64,000 nt of DNA from NCBI GenBank assembly GCA_022661535.1, contig JAKULF010000005.1, forward strand, positions 3,410,001-3,474,000. Direction: 5' to 3'. The notes under the pieces were generated by a model. The model saw only the letters and a list, made by a program, of their open reading frames with translations, did no database searches and was not told the origin of the DNA. The first letter of the stretch is position 1. Every line of letters begins with the position of its first letter. The translations under genes and the position numbers were made by a program. Source of the DNA: Eutypa lata (taxonomy: Eukaryota; Ascomycota; Sordariomycetes; Xylariales; Diatrypaceae). Of this stretch, positions 13,020 through 23,684 are shown one piece after another.

Positions 13020-13795
13020 TGAGGCTTAGATACCAGAGCTGCAGTGTACCGTCCGCCGGAGACAGTAAACGAGCCAAAGATCACGGCCAGCAGCTCTCTC
13101 TTGTCCTGAGACCTGCGCATGATGCAGTTCCAGTGCTTAACTAATTACTTGTCTCCTGGCCATGGTTGTGGCGCCGGGGAAGGGCACAATGGTGCCCCAT
13201 TTCGGTACGCTCGGACCCAGGCCAAGGCCAGCTGAGCCGGGCAACTGCCGGGTTCAATTCACTCTTGTGGCAAAAGACTTCAGCTCAGAGATGGATTAAT
13301 ACTTTGTAAGGGTAGACGCAGACAAAGACAGGTTAAATACACGCTTCTGCACAAATAGATGACAAGGGAGTAATCTTTTCATCATTCTTACGTATCCGAG
13401 GTTGGAAGGGTCAAGCCACCTACGAATAGCTCCGTCGGGGATATCATCCGGTATCGTGATCTCGCCGGTCAAGAAGCCACGACCAAGGGGAGCGAATCGG
13501 CGAGGATATGATAGGGATGCCCAGCGTCTTGTGGACAGCGGCGACGCCATGCGTAGATACCTAAGCGGCACCCTGCATCGCGACTACTGCACTAAGCAAG
13601 TGTATCGCGTTTGCTTTTGCGATCGTGCCCGCGCCGACTTCGCTCAGGCCAACGCCACCAACCTTAACCTCGGCTACGAGGTCGCATGGGTAGATCACCC
13701 GCGGTGAGATCTTCTAGCGGTCCGCTCTTGTCGGTCCGGAATGGGCCGCAGATGTCGATTCTCTTGAAGCCGCCTAGAAGTTTGAGGCGTGTATC
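13020..13795 (-). pseudogene. decayed aldo/keto reductase gene
   Basis: Minus-strand pieces in different frames line up in order with an aldo/keto reductase of the plant-auxin-induced/YajO type. From 13790 down: LLGGFKRIDICGPFRTDKSG, then GGVGLSEVGAGTIAKANAI, then FAPLGRGFLTGEI and DDIPDGAIRRWLDPSN, then ISELKSFATRVN, then CPAQLALAWV, then SGGRYTAALV near 13030. Frameshifts and stops separate the blocks (for example a TAG after the GGVGLSEV block), and the N-terminal beta strand with the catalytic Asp/Tyr is missing. It cannot make an active enzyme. Confidence 0.7.
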
Positions 13796-16015
13796 GGTGC
13801 TCTAGGAAGCTTTGTTAGCGCATAATTATAGCTGACAAGAATATGATGCTGCTAACACCGACGCAGTTCTTGACCAACAGGGAGACATTATTCGTGACCT
13901 CGAGGTATTTTCTAAATTAGCGTCATGGGGAGAGAGAGACAGGCGGTTGGATCCGGGATCCCATATAGCAACATTGTCCACTAGATAGTAGCTTCGCTGA
14001 CTATGGAAATTTTCACATGACATCCAAAGCTTGTTCATCCAACGTCCAGGTAGGCTGCCAAGTCATCCCCCCTCAACCCGAGCCCGGTCCGCATCTAGGC
14101 TTCAGAATGACCTGGGAAGTAGCTGGCATAGTGTTATACTATATCAGATAACCGGATATGGAAAAATAGCATAGTTCTGAGCTTACGTTCGCACCTCTTG
14201 TGGCTAATAGATCCATGGTTATATTGCCGTGTTATCTGCAGCATGTCAAGGTTACATAACAGATATTATCGTCTCCAGGTAACCGGGAAAACCATGATGT
14301 CAGAGTGCCCCGTAGATAACCAGGCATCAGCGTGGTAAAGGGGGGATTGATCAGGCCCTTCCAAGTTCTAAACTCAGTATTAGAGTGGGTAGCATAAGTA
14401 GGTATGTAACAGGGTGTCCCTGCAATAGCAAGATCCCCAGCTGCGCGGAACTTAATATCATTGCACCATGTCAGATAATGAAAAAAAGAACATACATTCC
14501 CAATTTCTCATGTTCCCTCTTGGACATTTTCTTTCCCAGTGACGAATGAGCCCCAACTACAAGACCCCCACTTCTCCTATTACACCCACTGTGGTAACCT
14601 TGTATTTCCTATTACCTAGCATATATATGAAGAAAAGAAGGTGCCTCGCGTGGTGAAGGTTTCAGTCTACCATTTCGCTTAAGATCGATTTGTACGTGAT
14701 AGTTAGCATGCAGGGTATATTTAACAATGATGTAGATCCCAGTATTAAAATTGAATGTCGTTGGACTCTTAATAACTATTAATATTTAAGATATGAATAT
14801 GCAAGTGACTTGACTTCGATGACTTGACTTTATATATATGTCAAGATTCGATTCACTTTGGCTTCTGTTATAGTTGGATATAGTGCTAGCATTTAATTGA
14901 TCTAGTCCCGTAGCCCAAGAAAGTAAATGTTTCTGAGGATAAAATATTATATTAACCATACTTATTTGGGAACATTGGTGGTGGACATTAGAGAACCAGT
15001 GGTTTTTTTGTTAAATAATTAAGGACACGCTACCTAGACAACATAAACAGTATAAGCATTAAGGATCGTATTGTATAATGTTTATTTATATTATGAGCTC
15101 TTGTGGGTTATTATACCTTGTCCTTTCATGCATATTCTTTCAATAGCCACTTTTGTGAGCGCGGGATATTTAACTTGTAACATTCTTTGCCCAAAGTAGC
15201 TATCCCTTTAGAGCTAATGTGACGTAGTTAAGAGTATCTTCCATGATAAAGACAGTTACTACATATTGCCTTGGATAATATTTCAATGGACACTTCTAAC
15301 ATGAAGTATTTACCTTTTAATGGTTTCTGTCAAGTTCTGGAGTGCAAAGTTCGTGTGTTGATTCTGTATGCTCGCAACTATCTTCTGATGGTGTAGGTAT
15401 GTAGGTGTTTAGGTGCAAATGGCTGCGGAGCAGCCCATTTCCATACAATCTGTAGCCCTAGGGCCCTTAGGCATTCACTTTTCCGTCCCCCATAGCAACC
15501 ATCACTTAGGCCACAATATTGACACCTCACCTGCTGACAGTTTCGTTGAAACAAGTATGTATATAGACAGAGAGACTTTTTTATACTAACAAACAGCCGT
15601 GAATTGAAATTATTTCAATATGCTCAATCTTGCTATTACGAACAAAAGAAAAAAGCATCTATATCCTTTTGCTTATACATAATAGTATATGCAGCTACTC
15701 TTTATCCTTGAAGTCAAGCTTCAATTCGATACGAGCTTAGTTTTCCAAGCTATTACAGAAGTGAAATATTATTTGCACAATGCTCTTAAATTTATTTACG
15801 CAATGACCTAGCTATACAGCTGCATGCCACTTGTCATAGCTGTTAACTTTTATTTACTATATGCAAAAGATATCCTTTATATAAACCATTATAAATAATT
15901 TTAATTAATTTATAATATTATATTGTAATAATATTATCGGAATCGACGAATTTATTCAATATTTTTTGGAAAGGCTTTATAGCTGAAGCTATCGTAAGCT
16001 TTAAGCTAGTTAGCG

Positions 16016-16136
16016 GACCACCTACCCACCTATCTATCTACCTATCTATCTACCTACCTACCTACCTACCTACCTACCTACCTACCTACTTACCTATTTA
16101 CTTACTTACTTACTTACTTACTTAATTACCTACCTA
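16016..16136. repeat. tetranucleotide microsatellite (CTAC/CTAT/TTAC)n
   Basis: About 120 bp of tandem four-base units, mostly CTAC with CTAT and TTAC variants toward the ends. Simple repeat. Confidence 0.95.
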
Positions 16137-16175
16137 TATTGCCATTATTTTTGAAGTTATTTACGCTTTATAATG

Positions 16176-16290
16176 GCAGCAGCAGCTAGGTTAGTTACAG
16201 CTAATTTAGGTGGTGGCAGCTAGGTGGTGGCAGCTAAGTGGCGAGTGGCAGCTAAGTGACACTAGTTGGGTGGCAGCTGATGGCAGCCGA
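16176..16290. repeat. degenerate GTGGCAGCTA minisatellite
   Basis: Repeated imperfect copies of a GTGGCAGCTA(A/G) unit directly after the tetranucleotide array; copies differ by substitutions and small gaps. Confidence 0.7.
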
Positions 16291-17036
16291 AATGGGTGGG
16301 TCACTGCGCAAATAAATTTGGAAGCATTGCGCAAATAGTATTTCACTTACAGAAATAAGTTGCATTCCATATAGTGAAAAATATTATTAACCTGTTTAAC
16401 TTCTTCAACGTAGCAGTTAGTTATTATATCATATGATTAAATATATGTTAGAGTACCTATGTCAATGTAGAATGTCTACATGAAAGGGAGAGTATATAAG
16501 CATGATTCTTATATTACAGGTCTCGTTGCAATGCTCCCTGAGTCTACCTCATCATATAGTAATACGTTTCAAAGCAACATATGCCAAGAACGGCCAGTAT
16601 TACTAGTGAACCAACTTACTACAGTAATATAATCTCATGAACTCATATCTACCTGTGTCCATGACGAACGTTTCAAGCTTGTGGCCGTTAAGTCAGCAGT
16701 GGGACGCAATTCAGCCGATACTCTGGTCCCAAATGATAGCACCCCTAGAGTTGTGAAGTCGTATGACAAGATACAATGTTGCTGAATGGGTGCATTGACT
16801 AATAAAAAGGGTTATCATATGCAATGACGCAATTAAACATGGTTTTGTATAGGAGTATTGAGCATACTAGGACTGGAGCGCGTTAGGGAGCCACTTCAGA
16901 TTCAACTTATACCATACTTTATCAGCTGAATAGTTTCAGTAATTGGAAAATTACTTATATGGAGTGCAAGATGTCGACATAATAAGGTAGGAAACTCGAG
17001 AACAATCATCTACACGTCACGGTAGACTTAAAACCA

Positions 17037-18885
17037 ATGGAGCCAATTGGATATATCGTCGACTACGTCAAAGCCCAGCCAACACTGGCCGCGGGTTTTG
17101 TGGCGCTTATAGTCTTTTTTGTGTGGTCCACTAAGACATATTTGAATTTATCCCATATTCCCGGTCCCTTCTTAGCAAATTTTACTAATGTGCCGCGGTT
17201 TTTATGGGTGTTGAGTTACCAAGCACACGAGAAGCACATCCACCAACACCGCAAATATGGATCAATCGTTCGCTTTGGGCCAAACATGGTTTCTGTCAGT
17301 GCTCCGTCCGAAATAAGCACCATCTATCGATTTTCCAAACCGTGGCCGAAGGCAAGTTTCGTCTATTATCATTACTTAAGACCGTTACTCATTGAAACCG
17401 TAGTCCGACTTCTACCGAGCGCTTCTTATGAAGCCGAATGGCAAGCCTATTCCGGGTATTTTCGCTACTCAAGACGAGAAAATCCATCACATGCTCAAGA
17501 AACCGGTATCGAATGCTTACTCAATGACGGCTTTGCTATCATTTGAGCCATATGTCGACACTGCGTCTGAAGTCTTCTGTCGTGAGTTAACGGATAGGTT
17601 CGCGACTACCGGGCAGTCATTTGATCTTGGCGTCTGGCTGCAGATGTATGCTTTCGATGTCATTGGTGAATTGACGTTTTCTAGACGCCTGGGCTTTCTA
17701 GAAAGTGGTACGGATGTGAATGGGGTGATGAAGAACATCTGGGATATGTTTAAGGAGACTTCATTGGTGAGTCCATCAAGAGAACAACGCCTTTGAGCAT
17801 TGCAATGCTAATTACATCTCTTGGTCCATCTATCAGGTTACCCAGATGCCTTGGATTGACGATCTTTGGACCAATAATCCCGTACGCCGCTATATGCATG
17901 GCCATGGTGTTAGCCCTGGCGCAGCTTTTGCTATGGCACGCGTGCAGGAGCGTCGCGAGGAAGTCCAAGCGGGTAAGACGGATTGGGACCGGGAGACTCG
18001 TGATTTTATGTCCCGATTCCTTGAGGTGGAAGCTAAGGATAGTACTTTACCACCATAGTAAGTTGTCACTAGATACTATTTCATCTCTATCTCTGGCAAC
18101 TAATCTTTTTGTTGCTAGTGCCATTGCTGCTTGGGCATCATCGAACATTACGGCTGGCTCAGACACAACAGGAATTCTTCTTCGCTCCATCTTCTACTAC
18201 TTGCTCTCAAACCCATCATCACTTGCACGTTTACGTGCCGAGCTATCTTCAGCTTCTGATGCTCTTGGACCCATGTCGTCTTGGAGACAGGCACGCGAAT
18301 TACCTTATCTTGACGCAATCATCAAGGAGGCAGGTCGCCTGAATCCGTCTTTTGGGCTGCCATATGAACGCGTAGTACCGGCCGGAGGTGCTACCATCTG
18401 CGAACGCTATCTGCCTGAGGGTACAGTGGTTGGCATGAGTGCATTCGTTGTGCATCACGACTTAGAGGTGTTTGGTGATGATTGCGACCAATGGAGACCA
18501 GAGCGATGGCTGGATGGTGGAGAGGAGCGGAGACGGAAGATGGAAAATTCCCTTCTGACGGTGAGCCTACATATTATAGAAAGCTGAACTGATGTGCTAA
18601 TCGATTTTCAAGTTCGGGGCTGGCCACCGGTCATGCTTAGGAAAGAATATCGCCTATCTTGAAGTCTACAAGGTCGTGCCGACACTCCTTTATCATTTCG
18701 ATGTAAGTCCTTTTAATTTGCCTAAGGATATCTTCGTCACTAATCAAACTTAATACGGTTGCTAATATATCCTCAACTAGTTTCAATTACTTGGCCCTGA
18801 AGATGGCGGTAGGTGGGAAGTCAAGAATCGCTGGTTGGCGATGCCAGAGGGTTTGATGGTACGGATACAGAGAAGGGGGAGCTGA
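17037..18885 (+). CDS. cytochrome P450 (pisatin demethylase / CYP57-like group)
   Basis: 511 aa heme-thiolate monooxygenase, ER membrane. Exons 17037-17351, 17404-17766, 17837-18057, 18119-18560, 18613-18702, 18781-18885; all phases fit. An N-terminal hydrophobic anchor (about residues 16-35) is followed by the HIPGPF hinge. Key motifs: WPKSDFYRAL restored by intron 1 removal, I-helix AGSDTT (312-317), K-helix EAGR (Glu370, Arg373), QWRPERW, and heme loop FGAGHRSCLG with Cys455 as the iron ligand. MKPNGKPIPGIFATQDEKIH is typical of the pisatin demethylase/benzoate hydroxylase-like fungal group. Intron 1 is a clean GC-AG intron (AAG|GCAAGT). Substrate unknown; no clustered biosynthetic partner is seen nearby. 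Confidence 0.9.
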
Positions 18886-19392
18886 ATATGATTTTCTGGC
18901 CATGGAGTCCTAGCTCTCATAAATCATACCACCTTTGAAAGAAAAGGTGCAGCTTTTGTTATAATGAAGGGCCAGAAATGTCTTGTAAGATGGATTTCGA
19001 CTTTACCGAGGGAATCTGCCTGACTTATCATCACATCCTTTACGTTAAGACTCAACCTACGCGATATAGACTTAAGTTCAGACAAGAGATATCACAATGC
19101 GCACATCAACGTAATAACTAGTGATTCAAAAACTGACTGGCATATTCCTATTGAAACGAGTGACTTTTAGTACAAACAATGTTGCGATAACCCGCATGGG
19201 GATGTAGCCGTCTCCGTGACTTCCTTTCTTTCTAGTAACACATTAACTATTCCTCCATACCTTTTGACTTCCCTCTGGGCAGTGTATAAAGCCTCATCAC
19301 ACACCTCAGACTACCATCATCTGTGAACGTGCACGGGATTCCTGGGATAGCAAGGTCCAAACAAGAACATAACGACCTTGATAATAGACTGT
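18886..19392. other. intergenic between convergent genes
   Basis: Separates the 3' ends of the P450 and dynamin-like genes; nothing else seen. Confidence 0.6.
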
Positions 19393-21575
19393 CTAATCGG
19401 CATGTCTTAACTGCGCAAAACGATTGCAGGTAGCAGAGCCTTTCTCGAGCACGTCAATTTTCTTCATCAGCTCCTCTCGTTGAACACGGCTCTGCTGGGA
19501 CTCCCCAGCCATAAGGGTGACTAGTTCTTGCGGCATGGTAAAGACGGAGACAGGGGATAGAATGTCTGGAAGTGCTGAGAGGAGTTTCTCCTCAATCACT
19601 TGAACAGCAACGTCGTCGATGAATCGCTTTATAGCAATCTAGTAGTATGTTAATCAGCGATATAGTGTCATGGTTCATACTTATTTCTAGGTTGACTTAC
19701 GTTGTAGTACGCAGTCATACAATCGAGAGCCACTGAAGCAGCTGACCGCTCGATGTCGTAGTCATCATATCTTGCAAGTGATTCGACAAGCTTACCAAGG
19801 TAATAGGACCTACTGCCGATATGTGATTGTACTTGAATATCTGTCACCGCAAAGAACTCCTGGATTACTTGGGTGTATCGCGTCTTCCTCTCTAGGTACC
19901 CAATGTCACCGTGGACTACCTGGGAATAGTCTTTGTTATACGTGATGGGGTGGATATGTTGATGGGGACTAAGAAGCTGGGATGTTTTATCCTTGATCGA
20001 GACGAGTAGGGCCTTCATTGACGGCTCAAGAACCTCCCGGATAATACCTTCATGAACTGTGCTGTCGGCGACGTACCTTACCACTAGACCAAGGAATTCC
20101 TGGGCTGCTTCCCAAGCCCTCTGAACATAGTGACCCACGATTCTTCCCCAAGGGGTCGATTGCTCGAGGAAGAGGTCGGCCACGACCATGGAGTTGAAAT
20201 TGCCAGGCAACTCTCTGCTCTTAGTTCTGTGCATGAGAAGTTTGATGTGCCCTAGAAACTCGTCTCGTGAAACGCGAACCGGGGAATCTGTGTTATCCTT
20301 CAATGCAGTGGAGGTCTCGTCGGATTTGGTGAATGTGCGATAGTGGCCATTCTTAGTAAGGTCATCAGCGAACTCCTGGTTCAAGTTCTGGATTACCGCC
20401 CGAATACGCTGCTGTTGGCCCTTTGCTGAGTCTGCCTTCTCAAAGAAGGGGTCGGCGTATGTACCGCTAACAGCCGCCTTGACCAGGGCTTGGAAGTCCT
20501 GACTAATATGCAGCAAATATTTCCGCTGCTCATCAGGGGTACTGCGGGGAACACCGAAACTTTCCAATTGCTGACAACAAGTCGCATACCCATTGTCAAT
20601 CTCCGAAATCAAGCTGGGTAGCTCAGCAGCGATCTGTCGCAATAGAACATCACTCAGTCGAGTCCTCAACTCCTGAATACCTAGCATCGACGAAGGAAGG
20701 TCGTTCCATACGTTCTCTCGAAAGAATATAGTCTCTTCTGCGTTGCGCTGATACAGAAGTCCCGGTCCCTTTTCAGAGTCCATGTTCTTCAATACATGCC
20801 AGCCAAGATCGAAGTAGACTTCCTCATTTTTAGCCAGGGAGAGGAAAGACATCTCACTCTCAGAGCCGGCGGATAAGGTATCTGGCTTCGTAATGATACC
20901 CATTGTTCTCGAACCCTTCGGGTCGATAGAGCGCGCAAACTTCAGGACAATCTGATTCGCAAAGTCATTCTTGGCCGAAACCACAGCGAGGATGATACTC
21001 CTGGATTGCTTCATGTAATCCTTGACGACAGTCTGAACCAATTTGACATCTGATTGTTTTTGTTTCTTGCTCTCTGAGTGGATGAGACCAGGGAGGTCGA
21101 CAATGGTGAGATGAGGGCGGTCCGGACCAGTGATCTCAACTCGAAGAAGATCTTTCGAGAAACCTGTGCCCTGGATTGAGATTCCCATCGCATCTTGGGC
21201 CTTCTCAACTAGGGCGGGGAATCCTTCAAACGCGTCCAATCCTTCGCGGAAGCCAGAGAGACCTGATTTCTCTGAGTCACCAAGAGAGTTATGTGGGACA
21301 ATGGAGACTTTCACACTCTTCTCCACTGCTCTTCGAAGCACCAGTTCGGTTGGGAAGCGGGTACAAAGATTTCCCTTGACGGGGAATGGAATGCCAGAAA
21401 TAGCTTCCAGAACGGAACTCTTCCCGGACGACTGGTCACCACACACAATGATCTGTGGCAAAGAGATGAGATGGTCGATTCCCTGAAGTCGCAGGCGATC
21501 AATGCAGTCAAGAAGTTCTAGTTGATCCTCGGAGCAAAGACCATTCAGGTTCTTCATATCGAAAGTGACCACCAT
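19393..21575 (-). CDS. dynamin-like GTPase (Mx/dynamin family)
   Basis: 706 aa large GTPase. Exons 21575-19701 and 19638-19393. GTPase domain: P-loop GDQSSGKS at 46-53, switch I region CTRFPTEL (71-78), DLPG at 160-163, and TKPD at 229-232. A helical stalk follows, and the C terminus (IAIKRFIDDVAVQVIEEKLL and onward, ending in a helical QQSRVQREELMKKIDVLEKG stretch) matches a GTPase effector domain. No PH domain or proline-rich tail is visible, so it is closer to the Mx/Vps1-like than to classical endocytic dynamins. Many moulds carry numerous such accessory dynamin-like proteins; their role is mostly unknown (membrane remodelling is the family activity). Neighbouring DUF6604 gene is on the same strand, 2.1 kb upstream. 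Confidence 0.88.
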
Positions 21576-23684
21576 CTTGTAACTGGTTCGGCCAAGACGG
21601 CCAAAAACACATGAATTTTTGTCAAGTGACGTGTGAAGTTGGAAGTAACAAACTACTCAAATAATGATGTTGCTGTTTATGAATTCTGTGGACGTCAACG
21701 AGAGCTTGGTGGTAAACTGAAAAGCTATTGTGAAGTTAAGAGATAGGAGTCATATGTTGAGGATACCCGAGTGCCATAAGTAATAGTTAGACTAATAAAG
21801 TCGGGGACTACATGAACGTGAAATGACCATAGATTTCACCTAGCCAGCCGATGTTCCGGTATGAGCAAAAATAGGGGAACATGACGCTATCATCTCTCCC
21901 GTTATCAAACGGATTCCCGTGTTGCCGAGACCCTTCTAGCCGATGAAGATGTGCGCTCTCATTTGTTTGGACGTGTTAAACCTAAGCTAGCAACCCAGTT
22001 AACCATCAATAGGTCCATAAAGAACTAGACTCAAGCGTTAATGCCTGATTGATCTTACACTAGGGAGATCGCATAGCCACACCGCTGTTGATCGGCTGCC
22101 ATCAGTCTCGTTTGCACCCTGTGCTTCAGCAGTAAAATGATACCGACATTAACTAGAGGCATGCACAAACTTAATTCCCAGCAAGAAAGTCATTTACCTC
22201 CCGAAACCTCTTACATATCGGCATATGCAGATCTCGTCCAAATCCAGCCAACCAAACAGAAATGTGTAGTAGCAGAGTAGATAACCTAACGCTACCAGAA
22301 TGTCAATACCTAGGAAAAGGTATTTAATTGTCTCACAGGGTAAATGAATGAAGAAAGCAAATCATTGTAAGCCCACACCAGTACTTCACGAAATAATACA
22401 TTTCTACATGATCTAGGTGTGGCATATTTACACTAGTCAAGATGATTTATCATCGAAATCTCAAGTGTCACATCTTAATACGCAATGTCCACGCCCTATG
22501 CTAGATACATATGTTGGATGATAGCTAACGAGGGTTATTGCATGTGCAGGTGCACTCACCGACGATTTGTTCTACACTCAGGTGCTACAGCATGTGGTTC
22601 AGATAGGGGGGCAGCTGCATCGTGCAGCTAAGCGATGACAGGCAGTGATAGATAGTTACAGATATGTAGCGAATTATTGCACCAGCTATAGCTCTACATA
22701 CCTATGTAGCTAGCTAGGTAGGTAAACAGGTAGTTAATACCCCTGAGAATCCAACGGGCAGAAAAGGTGAGACACCAATTCAGAGAGACTCTAGCCGACG
22801 AATGACGACAAGACATCACCCGCAACGACTTTCATAGGCGCCAAGATCTGAAGGCCGAAGCGGGCTAAATTGGAAGGTTACTTGTAATGTGAATTGATAT
22901 GATGGGTTTAATTTGTACGTATGTAGTTCAATATTTCGCCAAGTTGTCAGAGAAAAATTGTTTCCAGTGATGACTTGACGCTATTCATCGCATAGTCACT
23001 ATTGGTGGATTGTGGATTATGGAATTATTGCTGCTACGATGCAAAGTAGGAAGCAGGACATATTCCAGTATTCTGAATACCTATCAAGTGATAAGTACAG
23101 ATAGAGCAGCTGATTGTTAGGTTGCCAGAATATTAATATATGCTCAGATAAACATCAACTTGTAATATAAAATATTTTATCTAGCTGTAAAGCTCAGAAA
23201 CAGCCAGAGAACTGGGACTTCCTACTACGCGTCCCATTATCTAGTGTTATATCTTTCATATTCTGAATGTCCAGTATGCTTTCGACGGTCACAGGAAGGT
23301 TAAGAAAAGAATGGCCGAGACGTAACTAGTATGATTAGTTAAGATGATGGTTAACTATTAACCCACTTTGTCTAGAGAAGAGAATACCTTACAGTTAGCA
23401 GAGCAAAAAATAAGAAGAGGGAAGAAGAGAAGAAGAAAATAATGGGAAGAGCCTTCGTAAAAACGCCATTCCCAGTATCTAAGTTTACGTCTTTTGCTCA
23501 ACTCACCTGACATCGGTCTTACATCATTCCAAGGTCATTATTTCCTCAGTGTCAAATTCGTTTTACTCCTTGACTTCAATTTTACCTTGTGTCACTACAT
23601 ACAGGAAGTACCTAGTTGAGACGAAAACGAGTCAATTACTCTGGCCCCTTTCCCCTCCATGTGACGGACTCTTCACTAAATCAA
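21576..23684. other. intergenic, 2.1 kb
   Basis: Promoter side of the dynamin gene. Contains CAGCT/AGGTAG-type low-complexity patches at about 22600-22740. No gene recognised. Confidence 0.55.

Larger units (their letters stand above)
13796..17036. other. intergenic, 3.2 kb, repeat-rich
   Basis: No supported gene. It holds a tetranucleotide array (16016-16136), GGCAGCTA-type minisatellite units (about 16176-16290), an imperfect hairpin around AAATGGCTGCGGAGCAGCCC (about 15417) and a short AT-rich stretch at 15840-15960. Confidence 0.55.

Noticed and set aside
13826..14038. Frame reading AANTDAVLDQQGDIIRDLE, resembling a SNARE-type helix
   Set aside because: Too short and isolated, ends after about 28 residues, and no membrane anchor or companion exon is seen.
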